A stretch of 64,000 nucleotides of DNA from NCBI GenBank assembly GCA_035041965.1, contig JAPYMA010003060.1:85831-149830 (forward strand), written 5' to 3'. The notes beneath the pieces were generated by a model. It saw only the letters and a list, made by a program, of their open reading frames with translations, was not told the DNA's origin and searched no databases. This DNA is from Anisakis pegreffii. Lineage: Eukaryota; Nematoda; Chromadorea; Rhabditida; Anisakidae. This document shows positions 1 to 12,235 of this stretch, one piece after another (position 1 is the first letter of the stretch; each line of letters opens with the position of its first letter). The position numbers were made by a program, and so were the translations under genes.

Positions 1-3000
1 AGTGTGTTTCAAAACACGGTTGTTTTGAGAGTGATTGGTGGATTCTGAATGGTTACTGAATTGTGTGTCTTAAAGTGCAAGTGAGTCCAAGCCATCAAAG
101 TCCGATACGAGTGCAGCACGAACTGCCCATAAACATCAGAAAAACAATCGCCGTCCCAAAACGACCACCACGCATAAGCGACAATATGCTTTGCTACACC
201 CCACTCTTCGTTCCAGGACCCAAGTTTCAATGAGGATGACCTTATTCGCTCAAATTTGTCCCATTGAAAATGCTCCTGTTACCCTGTTGTTATTCTTTGC
301 TCACAATTCTCTCATACAAAAATCACATTGTTTCTGATCGTTAATTTTTTGCTCGTATTAATCATCACTTTTCTTTAGGAAAATAATTTCACTTCTCGAA
401 ATTATGAGCGCGACATAAGAAAGACTCTTCGAAAAGTCCTGTTATGAAGGAATTGTGTGCAAGAAACAGGCTAACAAGGTCGTGAAAATTCTCAGTATTA
501 CAGGAGACTTACATTAGTCGTAAATTCAAATTTATTCAAATTTGTTTGAAGCACACATTGTTGTTTAAATTTATGTAACCATTCATCCAATCATAAATAC
601 CAAAATACATATCCGGAACATATTTCACTCTTTTTGTACCCTATTTTTCAAGTCAGTGAATCAAAAGCTGCGATAACAAGAGTTCTAGGTTGATGCAATA
701 CAACATAACAAACAAATGAAATGCTGCTATAATCATATTTTTTACGACTTATATCAGTGAATTCATTGATCACTGGGGAAATCAAGATGCTCGAAATATC
801 TCGATATTCGTTGTTTCTCATGAGCTTTTTTTGGTCGTTGTTCGCTTGAGTGGTCATCGTCAGCCGGATTCCCGTTCCATAATAACAGCGCTTGCGGTTG
901 AAAGCGAAATGACGGTTTTCACTTCTCGAATCGTCGGTAATGCAAACGGTATTGATTGATCGATCTTTTATGTACTGAACTAACAACAGAAAACAATGTC
1001 TTCCAAGTGAGGTTTTATGAGCATGACTAGGTATGATTGTGTACATATGGATATGTGGACAGGGACGAATGACGTTACTGACCTTGGCGATGGATCAGTA
1101 TTATTCGTTGTGAGTTGTTGGTAGGATGAGATTGCACGTCACTTGTTTGCCGCTGACTTTTCCGTCCAAAATTTGTTCGCTTCTCAGTGTTAAATGATGA
1201 TTATGGAAAATGGACGAAGGCCTATTTGAGTTCATAATGAAACAACTTATTGCATTTTCCTCACGATCAGAGTTCTCATCTTACACTGAGCACAACAGAA
1301 CCGATTGCATTCTGTTGAATGCTTTGTGTTTGCATGAATATGTTTTAATCAATCGCTTAAAAATGCGTTTTTGTATCGCTTCCATTCACATTCGCTGTTC
1401 TTAACTTGTTTCTCCAAATAACTTGAAAGATGCACTCCACCTGTGTTACATCCTTCAACACCACTACTACTACTTCTTCTTCACACTGCCAATTGTCTGC
1501 AAGCACGTTCTGCCTCTGAAATTTGTAAGCATTCCAAAATGTTGATTTGCACGAAGAGTGAGTGTCACTTCGACATCTAAAAGAAAGAGTGTCGATATGT
1601 TATCCGTTTGAGCGAGCTTAATGGTTCATTATATGACAGTGTGCCGCTCAAATAAAAGACATTTATTAAGTTAAAATTGGACATTTGCAATGAAATCTTT
1701 GACAACTGCAATATGTGAATTTTTCATCAGATAACAAGCAAAGGGTTCTAAAATTCATTATGACTTTAAAATTATGTACAATTAATTCTGAACTTGTTTT
1801 TGCGCGAACACTCTCATTAGAAGAAAAACGGTGCACTTAGCTGATTTTCAAGGTGCACTACTTCAAGCATACTTCTCACCTTGTTTATTTCCAGTTTCAA
1901 AAGCTCTTCACTGATAATTATTCTACAAGAAGAAGTGCAAGGCAATATGAGGTGTTTTATTGACAGATTGCCTTATGGGTTGATCAAATGTAATACATTT
2001 CAAGGTTACTCGATATGACTGTCTCTATATTCATCCTACCAACGCATTTCATTTAAACTACTCGTTGCGGAATGTTATGTAATGGATTATTCAGCTGACT
2101 TACATAGTTCTTATACTGATATTGCCGAAATTTTTTTGAAGTCTCTGTTGTAGGAAATTGCCTTGATCGGTCGCTTGTGATCGATCTGCGTGAAATTTAT
2201 GGATTGGCTATTCAGCGTTGAATTGAATGCATTGTTGAACGACGGAATATAAGTCTTCCGATAGCTCTTCTCTCGGAACTGAATAACCGTGTTCATTAAC
2301 GGACATGCAAAGATTGCGTTCGTTTTCATGTGAGTCCGATCGAACTCTTTTACAATTCCTTCGGGTGCCCTGAAGTGTGTCGAATCGGTATTTGAAGGAG
2401 TGTCCAATATTACTAACTTGAAAATTGTTGGATGCAATGAATGGGATATCGACGAAAAAGTATGGACGAAAATTTCGGAACCCGTCGTTACTTATCCGAT
2501 GCCCACCCAAGCCCCAGTCAAAGTCCTAGGCGGTACCTAGACAAGCCTCAGCCAAACACATATAATCGAACCTCATCCAGTGATTAATCGTAAACCCTCA
2601 GAAGCGTTAACTTCCGAAAGTATCACCTTCATCCCATATCATATGACAATTACAGCTCTTTAGCTCTTCTTAATTGCGCTTTTCACAACAATCGCGTCAT
2701 TGGATTGTAATTTAGGATGACTTACAAACATTTAATTGAATTTCGTTTTGCAGTTGCACTGTGAAAATGGATTTTTGTGGCATCTGTATTCATTCAAAAA
2801 GTTGTAAACATTAACGAAAGTTCGATGAAAGAATATTCTCTTAACTGAATTCGATGAGATCTTCTGTTAAATAATTATCCAAAAAGAGTGAAATATCTTC
2901 TGATTAATGCCGTCGAACAGCTATTCTTGACAACAGGGAAATTGTGCATTAGGAATTGTTGCTAGAATGTAATCGCTGAGATCTTGTATTAATACCAGAC

Positions 3001-5699
3001 CATAATATCGTTTTTGAATGATGCCAGCTGACAGAGTTACGCATTACGCTTTCTAAACTCAACTTTAAGTTATTGTACCGAGGCCTAAAAATAGTACAAA
3101 AATGCCATTTGATCAATTTTGCTAAAAATAAAGATTTGTTACAATCTGACTTGAAACATATCCTGTTATTGTCACGATATTGACCACCTGGTTGACGACT
3201 GAACCGCCACCAATTTGAGCATTTCACCTAAGCGGTTTTGTTGGGTAGTAGCCGGTTGGCAACTCTCATCATTTAACACTAACAATATTATCCCTTCCCC
3301 ATGTGACGTTCACATTTCGTCTCTCCGATATTTCGTCCTCCCATATTTTTGTTTAATGGATAATTCGAACTCCAAAACAATAGCGTGAGAACAGGTTCTG
3401 TCGGATTTTTGACTGATTCGAATTTTATACATCATCATGCATGCTTCTGTTGGGAGCGTTTGATTGCAAGTTAACGTCTCATTTACTTGTTCATTGATTG
3501 ATTGAATGAGCATAGGCGTGTCCTTACGGTCAATCATATTACTTTCCAGAAATAAGTTTAGGCGTTACTGAATGCATTTACATTAGCCAACTGTCATGTA
3601 CTGCCAATATATATGTGAGCGAAGAAAGAAATAATTTATGCGAACTTTCTTGAGGAGGAAATTCACCTGGAGACGAACCTTCCACAAGTGAAATGTTAAG
3701 AGCAAAACGTTAGCGCGATCCTTCCGCAGAACGTTTTCAGTCATTTTCTTTATCGACTATAGCATTACTAACTAGCAAAGAGAAAGGAAATCTGCAGCTA
3801 ATTCTGACGGCTGCAATGCTGACTGAATATTGACGAAGAGATACGAAGGAGTGACGATGCAACTCATCTGACGATTGTCATATGAGTCATTGAGAGATGA
3901 GGTGCGCTACAAATCTCATCAGAACCACCCAATGTTACGCTAATCTGATGATATAACTTTGAAATTGGGGCAATGATTAACCTAAACGAATACTTTCTTC
4001 GACTAATTCACTTTGGCCAGCAAACCAGATACCGAAAAAACACTCAGTAACAAGATAATTCCATTGTTCTAGCATTGAGTGATGATTAGAAAACTCAATG
4101 CAAATTCAGACACAAATTCAGAAACAACAACATTCAGCACTCTGCACATTCAGACCGAACACAAATGCCAGCTTCGTTCGTTTTGCACATAAACGCTTAA
4201 ATTCATCAAGAATTGATCGATTTGTCGCATTTCACATTTCTATTTCTTCAGTTGTTTTTAATTCCTCAAAATCAGTTAATTCATATGTTTCCAGTCAGAG
4301 TCTCTCCGATACGACGAGCGTATTTATACGTGCGTCAGCAATCATAGTTTTGCAAACGATTGTTGGCGAATCTCATGCAAACGATAATAATTCCGATTTA
4401 TTTTATTCCATATCCGCTCTATAAATTATTTACCGCTGTCATCAATCATTGTCAGATGAAATTTCCTGATTTAGATTTACTGATCATTCTTGGCACTTCC
4501 TGCTCATCTAGTCTGAAAATACGGTGACTGCGGAACGATACTAATTGCCGCGTTGCTCTCAAGGTATCAAAAAGATGAGTTGCGATTTCCCTACAGCTTT
4601 CAACTGATAATTCATGGACATCTTGAATGCACCTGGAATCTTCATGCCTGAATCCTACTTCTCTATAGTCATAGATTTGGTGTACAGAATGATTCTTCTG
4701 TGTTGGTATGCTTATTTCAAATGTCGTTGATTGACTTTGATTAAGTTTATGCAGTGAAATTACAGTTGATTGACTTTGATAAGAGCGCTTGGAATTGTTC
4801 AGTTATTTGCTGAAGGCTGAACGAGAATCATTCCTTAGGGAAACAGAAAGGGCGAAATTATAATTTCATCGCTTTTCCACTCGTGTGTTATTTTCCATGA
4901 ATCCAGTGGCATGACAGTGTTGCCGTTTTTTGCCTGCGTTCATCCGGATTAACTGAGTCGGTAAAATGTCAACTATTAAAATATTCTTGAATTCAAGAGC
5001 TTGAATGGCGATATCGTTTGTCTGTGGGACTCTGTGAAAAGACGAGCTGCTAATCTCAACATCATCCGATGGCTGCGACTCTGAGGTAAGCGAAGCGTTA
5101 TTCATGTGCATTTGTTGCACTTTCCGGTTTGAATAGACTAACTGAAGTTACTGAAGGGTCTTTCAGTAAGTAGAGTCAACGGATGCATAAGTTGTTCTCG
5201 ATATGCCGTTGTGTTATTTTCATTTCTTATTATATTCACGCTTCAACGATACAGTATTCATTGGCGAGAAGCAAACTTTTTTTGTGAGAATGTCAGTTTT
5301 ATTTGATGTATTGTCGTTGTTGCGCTTCGAATGAACCGTTTAATTTCAAAATATTTTTGTGCATTGAAAAAAAAGTCCATAAGAAATATTGAAAGGCCTT
5401 TTTCAACTATTTGTGAATCTGATGCGTTACAGTTCTCCTTAATTGACGTAAAATCGATTAACTATCCATTGCACGTGTGCACAGTTTCAGGAGATAGTTT
5501 GTTCTTTTATAAAGTTTCAATGAATACTAATGAGTTTTAATGAATGAACCATTTATAATATTTAAAACAGAATTTTGAAGACAGTTGGCAATCATGCACC
5601 CCTTCTACTTATTGTTAGATAAAATTTCTTGAAGTATTGAACAATACGAGTCGATCACATTTCGTTGAGTATCCACAATTTTGTGATCATTGCCTAGCA

Positions 5700-5711
5700 C
5701 AGTGGTTCTCA
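5700..5711. mobile_element. Solitary hAT-type terminus
   Basis: The 12 bases CAGTGGTTCTCA are identical to the outer end of the short hAT-like element at 30179. No matching opposite terminus is visible nearby, so this may be the remnant of a truncated copy, or chance. It lies directly beside the 22-bp tandem repeat, which is a common place for decayed elements. Confidence 0.35.
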
Positions 5712-5730
5712 TAGGAGTGAAATTACCCAT

Positions 5731-5796
5731 TTTGGGTAATTTGTAGGTGTGATTTGGGTAATTTGTAGGTGTAATTTGGGTAATTTGTAGGTGTAA
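5731..5796. repeat. Tandem repeat, three 22-bp units
   Basis: The unit TTTGGGTAATTTGTAGGTGT plus two bases is present three times head to tail at 5731, 5753 and 5775, with only one base varying between units. Just before it, AATTACCCATTTTGGGTAATT forms a short hairpin. The repeat lies about 60 bases before the acceptor of the first recognised beta-subunit exon, inside the preceding intron. Confidence 0.85.
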
Positions 5797-5852
5797 ATTT
5801 GATTTGATGTTAATATTCGTCTCACTTTCCACTTGAAACAATCTTTTAACAG

Positions 5853-8800
5853 GTACGAGCGTGTTGCCAGCCCACAGGGTGCTGCAGTTATTGATCATGT
5901 CAGTGTCTACAACCCTGAACAAATCGACGACACAACTGCCATCATCGGACGAAATGGTGATATTGAAGCGGTTTTTGATAATCCAATATCGTTCCGAGAA
6001 ATCCTCTATGATTCGCGACTCTCACCCAAACAACAGAAAATTTGCATAGGTAAAGTTGAAACGGTGAAAATGTCAAATATGAAATCACTTTCTGCGGTGC
6101 TGTCATATTGATGGTCAACATGAAATGATCGTCTTGCCATTTTGATCAATTACTCTACAAGAAAAGTCCCATCAAAGTATAATTCGTGATCAGCTGATGT
6201 GATATCCAAACATCTTTCGTATACAAATACCAGTAGTGTGGGGTGAGGAGAGAGAGTCAAAGGGACTCGTTTAGGGCGACAATCGTAGCTTACTGGATTC
6301 GTTTACTTCTATTGGTGAACCGTCATTAGCCATAAATATTGGTACTTGTTTTATTGGGATATATTTTCATTTCATTTATTTCAGCAACAGTATCAAGTGT
6401 AGCGTGTATCACCGTAATTATGTTGATCTCATTATTAGCGGGTTTTGGTAAGGTGCTTTTCGATATAACAGCCAGTGAGCAGAGATCAAAGCATGGTTCG
6501 TTTAATGCACAGTTCGTTGACTACTCGATTTTGCCTTATCCATCGAAGAAAAATAATCCAAAAAGATGAATTTGCAATTCCGCAGTATTCATTACGACGA
6601 TTTCTCAAAATTACTCGCAGTTGTTAGACGTTGACTTTATCAATGCAGCATCTGCTTGCACTCTGTAGCCATTTACGGTCACTTTCATGGTTGCATTTTT
6701 AATGCAATTTTTTAGAGTGCCGAAAATGTTCTGATGGTGACATTTTGAGAACCGTTATTACGTGAAAGTTCGTTAGACGTTGCTCCGTTAATGAATATCG
6801 CACAATAATGCGATATGAAGAATGCGAAAATTTCAGTTCGGCTCAATAAATTAACGTCGAAAATGATAGACTCAAAAAATGTATTCCCATTCGTAAATAA
6901 TCAGTACTTGCCTAGTAATGTTCAGGTCTCAAAATGATACCCAATTTACGAGCGAAACCAATCAACGTTTTATTCTTCAATCAGTTTAACAAGAGTGCCA
7001 ACATCGCCGAATATGCTCGTGAAATTGATGAATATCTTAATGGTAAGTGATACCCAATCTCTACTCATCAATAATTTGAATTTTCATCACGTTCGTCACC
7101 CCGCTCACAACATCTGAAAATGACAGAAACGAACGTGATTTTAATCTCGGCTATACGTAGAGCAATATGAAACAAACTGTATTCGCATGAAAATCATGCG
7201 AGCTTGTGGGTATGCTTGGATTATCTAAGCTGTAATTGCTTATGTTTGTTAATGTCTTCACTTATTGTACTAATCTTATTGTACTAAATATTTACTTATT
7301 ACCTATTGGGTGCTGTTACGAGATCCTTGTCAATAGTCCTGAGAATAGAACAGCAATAGAATCAGCAGTTCTCGGAGTCGAACCACTAACGTCCTGAAAA
7401 TCATGACGTTCATTTAACTAGTTCGAATGAAGTGTCTATTTCCGAATCGCAGTATAATTCGATCTACCTACATGTGCGTGCGATATTAAGATAATCATAA
7501 ATTAAATTATTGAAGGGGAACAAAACCTTCGACTCTTGAGGCCTCATCTCTACTGAATATCAGCATGGAATGCTCCAAAGCCAAACATTTTGTCGTAAAC
7601 GTTTTGTCATATTTTCATGTTTGTAGAGTATCGTGATGAACAAGACTATATGCGAACGTATATAAGGCGTTGTTCACCAGATGAACGTAGCGATGATGAC
7701 AAATGGTGTTCTTTTGATGTTGATACAGAATTCGGTGCGACTTGTTCAAGGGCCAATAACTATGGATTTGACGAAGGAAAGCCGTGCATTTTGTTCGCGT
7801 TCGAAGACGTGAGTTACGGCTCATTTTTGGGTGATTTTGTACAGTCAGTGGAGAGGAATACAGTTCAGTGATGGTTCTCCAAACGACGGTTAATCACAAA
7901 GACGATTAGTGTTCACTACTCAAAAGATTAGAAACTAACCGCAAAGAATAAAAATTACTTAGAACTTGTCACAATCTTTTCCAGAACGGTGGTAATTAAC
8001 TTGATTGCTATGTCGGGGAACTGTTAGCGAGTCGAAAATTCGGATTGGCTTAAGCGTAAGCTTAGACTTAACCTGAGACCAACACTCAATTTTAGAGCAT
8101 GTCCTAAGCTTCCAAGTTGGGACATCCCAAGCATGTCCCAACACTAACACTTACCCTCAAGCTACAAACACAATTTCACTCGCCATCTCATCTTACTTCT
8201 TACGTTAACCTGACTGCACTTTATTCATCAAACAATGCTCGATATTCATTCAACTCTACTCGAATATCAATACTTGTCAGTTGTATCGATCAGCTCTTCA
8301 TCCCCATCGGAACCGTGTAAACTGAGACTCATGATAGTTGACAATCACCGTAATCGACGAGTATGCAATAAAAGCATGGTAGATGACTACAGTAAGAAAG
8401 AGAGTGATTTTATTGCATCGAGAATTGTTCATCTGGGATCGAATTATATTGTTTTGAACTATTCCATGCAAATGATGTGTCAAACTTGTTATTATGCTTA
8501 TAACAATTGAATTCCATCCGCAATTCTCATAGAATCTACGTTCATAAGTTAAATTTCACCTTTTTCGGAGATTTCTTCAAAGATTCGTTTTTCAATTTGA
8601 TTAGCATCATTTTGGAAGTTTCACCCATTGCTCACTAAGAAAGGAAACACCACTTTCAAGTGATAAAGCAGATCTCGATTTGGCTGGGAGGCTATGCTAA
8701 TGATGATCGATCTGTTAAATAAACGCTACATGGCGTGATTTTTAAAAACATTCCGTGGTAACATCAGCGTCTGCAAAAATAATCTTCATTTCAGCGAGTC

Positions 8801-10449
8801 GACTGGATTCCGCATATGCAATCGCACGCTGATTATTTACCGTTTCTATGCAGAATGGTGAGGTGGTTTCGAAATAAAACAACTTTTTCATCGAATTGTT
8901 AAAAGATGAAGAATTGATTGAGAGAAAGAAATTGCACATTTTGGTGTACTGATAAGCAATATTACACCAAAATTCAGATATTTTAGGCAAAAAATAGTGG
9001 AATTGTTAAATTGTAGACAAAAGTTACGTAAAACTTTTTGACAATTTCAGGTAAAGCAAATGGGAAATTGAAAAAGTTATCCAATGTTTATATGGAATTA
9101 AAATTTTGATACTTGACTTTTTCGTGATTTTTCTATTTTCACTATTAAACGTGCTTATTCGATCCGTTCTCAATTTTTTATTGCGTCGTTTTTCTTTCTT
9201 CTTCACATACGTGACTTTCTCGGAACAATTTCGCGTTTTAATCGGATTCTTACGCCTGACATTCCCATTTTGGATATTTGATCTATTAGGTAGCATGAGT
9301 GCATTGCATGATAAAAATGTAATCGAATGAAGAATCATCTGATTGCTCTCATCTAAATTCTCAATCTGATATCGTTTAGAGCACTTTTTTCTTCCACATC
9401 ATATCCTTCACAAACAAGTGTGTCTCGCATGATTCATAATTTGCTATCGTGCTAAGCATTATTTGATTTCCTCTTTTACATATCCGTCGAAATTCCGAGA
9501 ATGTGAAATGTTTGCTTCAAGAGTGGACGGCAAAATTTCAATTAGTAATATTAGTAATATTGCCAGGATGTGTGGTTTTCACCTGTATAGCTTGTAGTTT
9601 GATAGGGCTTCACAGGATCACGCTTGGACTCATTGGTAAACAGTTGAACTATTACAGCAATATCAGTTCTCGTCGAACGTTTTCGCGAATATTTCCTACT
9701 ATCCATCGCTTCCAACAAGTGCTCGAAATGGTGCATTTTATATGAATCAAATACCGAGTCGTACAATGAACGACATCAACGGTAAAAAGGTGGTACAAAA
9801 AGATGGCGACACAATGTACAGTTTACCGCCACTCGTAAGTTTATCAAGTCTGTTTTGGCCGATTCACTGAAGTTGGCTAGAGGCTTTTGCCATCGCATGA
9901 AGCGAGCGAATGAATCATCGGAGGATGCTTGAAAATTTTCAAAAAGTTGTATAGTGCGATGTCAGCGCATCTGAACGAACACCTCGCGACAATTATTCAA
10001 TACCGCTTAGGCGAGACAGTGCCGGTTACTAGACGGTTATTCGTGAACTTTTCTGCGTTCTGTTAATCGAAACGCTCATTCGGTCTTGAGGAATCCGTCA
10101 GTGTTGCAAGTTCATAAATTCACTTCAAGCACATTTGTTGACGAGCAGTCCCAACGTTCATGATATTATTTTTTGTGATTTTCGGTTGCGATCCTACTAT
10201 CTGCTTTTGCATAGGGACCAATTTGAACACTTTCGAAGCTGTTGGCTCATTCAACGGTTCTGTTCTAGAGCTAACATATAAAAATGCTTTTTTCAGTTGA
10301 TGGTTAAATTCTCGTTCGCGAAAGAATTGGGTCCTTTCACAATTGATTGTCGAATCAAGGACAATATCAGAGGCTATGAATTCAATAATTTGAATGATTT
10401 CAAAGGACAGTTCAGCATTTCGTTCGATTTCATTCCCGACAAACGATGA
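5853..10449 (+). CDS. Na+/K+-ATPase beta subunit, seven exons, N-terminal exon missing
   Basis: This is the glycosylated accessory subunit that the Na+/K+ pump needs for folding and delivery to the plasma membrane. Exons, all phase-consistent: 5853-6049, 6385-6447, 6926-7042, 7627-7808, 8795-8857, 9658-9834, 10297-10449; 316 residues are read, stop TGA 10447-10449. Family landmarks appear in order: a cytoplasmic FREILYDS motif, one membrane segment (TVSSVACITVIMLISLLAGF), a PNLRAKP segment, GFDEGKPC, DWIP, ISYYPS and a C-terminal DCRI strand. All six ectodomain cysteines that form the three family disulfides are present (RRC, KWC, ATC, KPC, FLC, IDC). The 63-base exon at 8795 is easily missed but supplies the fifth cysteine. 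The usual aromatic-rich start of the membrane segment is replaced by QQKICIA. No methionine opens the first exon, so an upstream exon ending in phase 2 is required. A possible AATAAA signal lies at 10667. The family call is firm; H+/K+ specificity cannot be excluded by sequence alone. Confidence 0.85.
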
Positions 10450-10801
10450 ACAACAAGCCAGTCCAGTTGTATTCGTTAATCAACAGTTTTGCAATCCAAT
10501 TTGTTGAGTCGTTGGATTGTGCTTGTTCCATGGAAAGCATCGCTCAACTCAACGAATACATTTCCACCCGAAGTCAGCATTTTGTTTTACCTTGAAAATC
10601 GGATGGGAATTAGGAGTTGTAGCGATGAACTTTTCAATCAGATACATTCGTTAGCTATAAAAGTTGAATAAACGTAGCAGTTTCATTTTTTCCGAGTGAG
10701 TCCCTCTACCATCAATTCATCATATGATACTTTGTGTTTTTTCCACGTTATCCAAATTATGTTTGTTGCCTTTTCATTCTAATATTCTTCTTTTGTATAA
10801 A
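10450..10801. other. Intergenic, beta-subunit 3' region
   Basis: This stretch holds the probable 3' untranslated region of the Na+/K+-ATPase beta-subunit gene, with an AATAAA hexamer at 10667-10672, and then about 130 bases before the next plus-strand start. I see no gene in it. Confidence 0.5.
10667..10672 (+). promoter_or_regulatory. Possible polyadenylation signal of the beta-subunit gene
   Basis: AATAAA occurs about 220 bases after the stop codon at 10449 and before the next gene on the same strand. It is the first such hexamer after the stop. Cleavage itself cannot be seen in genomic sequence. Confidence 0.4.
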
Positions 10802-12133
10802 ATGGACGATATTATTACGAAGTGCTGTTATGTGATTTGTGATGAAATTATTGTTGTGTTGTTTCTTGTAAGATGCCTGCTGAATGATAGTGCTTACATG
10901 CTGAGTTTGCTGTATTCAGTATCGCAATATTGGAACGTGATTAACAGATTTATTCGAGATGTTGTTCAAACTGGTGATTTATCGCTGTAAGTGTACGCAT
11001 GAAACTTGGTCTTATTAACGATGCAAATTGAATCAGCATCAAAACTTGACTTATTGTGAATGATCATAGTCGTTAGAAAGGATCAGTCATGCATGTATCA
11101 ACATTTTTTGAGCAAAATTCATAATCGTCAGCAAATATGCCCTACTTTTTTGCAATCATCATATGCAAAAAGCGATCACATTCTCCGTCAATACTGAAGA
11201 AACTGCTATTTGTTGAGCATTGTGATTATTAATTCGTCATCTTGCTCAATTGTATTTGAACGCGATTATTTTCCTATTTTGATGATAAAACACTTGCAAA
11301 TTAACACCCATGGGATTTTATTATTTTGCAGGTTATCATTTTTGAGAAAACTGTTCAGCTCGAAAGCATTTCAAAAGTGTTATTTCATAAACGTTTCATA
11401 CGATAAACGAATGGTAATTTTGTTTCGGCGGAGATGTCGTTATGGATATTCACTCAATGAGATGGTGTTCTGGCTGAGAAATCATTCATTGTCTGCCCCT
11501 CAATGCGCTTTTGTTGAAATTCAAAAAAAAACAAAGTTCTGTTGTGAAGAAATTCCAATAACAGAAACGATTATTATCATTACCGCAAATATAGATGGAA
11601 CGAACGGTAAGTTTTGAAATATTGTTTAAATTGATACAATGACACAGTCACAGATCAATGAACATAGCACTTCCTATGAAGGAATTAGAAGTCAACGTTA
11701 GTTGAGTAAAGCGGTTGATCGTGCGGAATAGATGAATGCATCCAAAAATAGCTGAGTGAATGGATTATTTGGATTTCTAACATTTAATTAGAGCGGTAGG
11801 AATATGGAGCAGCGATCACCTAGTGAAAGAACACGAAGGAGAACATATTCGGAAAATATTGAAACACTCAGCACAATGCACAAGTGTTTTAAAAAATTAT
11901 TACCAAGCACAAGCAGGCAATGCTGTCGAATTGTTCACATTTATTGACTCGCCATCTATGTGAAATAATTCAGTGATTCTCGATTTGAGTGTTTATTCGA
12001 AATAGTTCATATTCGCTGAGTAAGTGACAGCGAATTTTTGATATATTCTGAGAGGCGTTCATTAACTGATTAAGCCGGATTTTATTGTTAGCGAGATTCG
12101 AATGCAACAATTGTTGTTGATATATATTGTTGA
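10802..12133 (+). CDS. Orphan protein, three exons, about 165 residues
   Basis: I do not recognise this protein. The model joins 10802-10986, 11332-11606 and 12096-12133. Donors are CT|GTAAGTG and ACG|GTAAGTT, acceptors are TTTTGCAG and TTAGCGAG. Phases agree at both joins and the total is 498 bases, a whole number of codons. The first exon holds a hydrophobic stretch around IIVVLFLVRCLL that could be a membrane anchor or signal. The second exon is rich in basic residues (FRRRCRYGYSL) and then has a cysteine pair (KFCCEE) followed by a beta-like segment, IIIITANIDGTNG. The third exon is very short (12 codons) and ends in DIYC. Its acceptor is weak, so the C-terminus is the least certain part. 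The gene runs toward the minus-strand gene at 12236; the stop codons are about 100 bases apart. An upstream exon cannot be ruled out. Confidence 0.45.
12081..12086 (-). promoter_or_regulatory. Possible polyadenylation signal of the secreted-protein gene
   Basis: Read on the minus strand this is AATAAA, about 150 bases after the stop codon at 12236-12238. It lies inside the last intron of the plus-strand orphan gene, so the two transcripts would overlap at their 3' ends if both models are right. Confidence 0.35.
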
Positions 12134-12235
12134 ATATGGAGAAAGGAATGAAATAGCTTTTTCGAGGAATGCAGCAGCGACTTTGAGATCATTTTACACG
12201 TTGATGAAGAGTCAAATAGAGAGGAGCTTGAAGTG

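Larger units (their letters stand above)
1..5852. other. 5.8-kb stretch with no assignable gene; first exon of the downstream beta-subunit gene may lie here
   Basis: I find no recognisable protein domain here. Three things are visible. A minus-strand frame of 132 codons (648-1046, ATG start) contains a good splice acceptor, TTAGTTCAG, just before the codons for YIKDRS, so part of it could be an internal exon. At 2111-2510 two minus-strand frames overlap for about 230 bases, and I cannot tell which, if either, is coding. At 4098-4424 a plus-strand ATG frame of 108 codons has no family resemblance. The missing N-terminal exon of the Na+/K+-ATPase beta subunit must lie upstream of 5853 and end in phase 2, but I could not pick it out. 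Confidence 0.4.

Noticed and set aside
7345..7430. Possible tRNA on the minus strand (GTGGTTCGACTCC)
   Set aside because: The T-loop consensus is present, but the T stem pairs poorly, the anticodon arm lacks a proper seven-base loop with U33, and no matching 5' acceptor strand exists. At best it is a tRNA-like fragment.
9503..9745. Plus-strand frame as a beta-subunit exon
   Set aside because: It is hydrophobic and contains no family motif; the real exon at 9658 uses another frame and joins in phase to those at 8795 and 10297.
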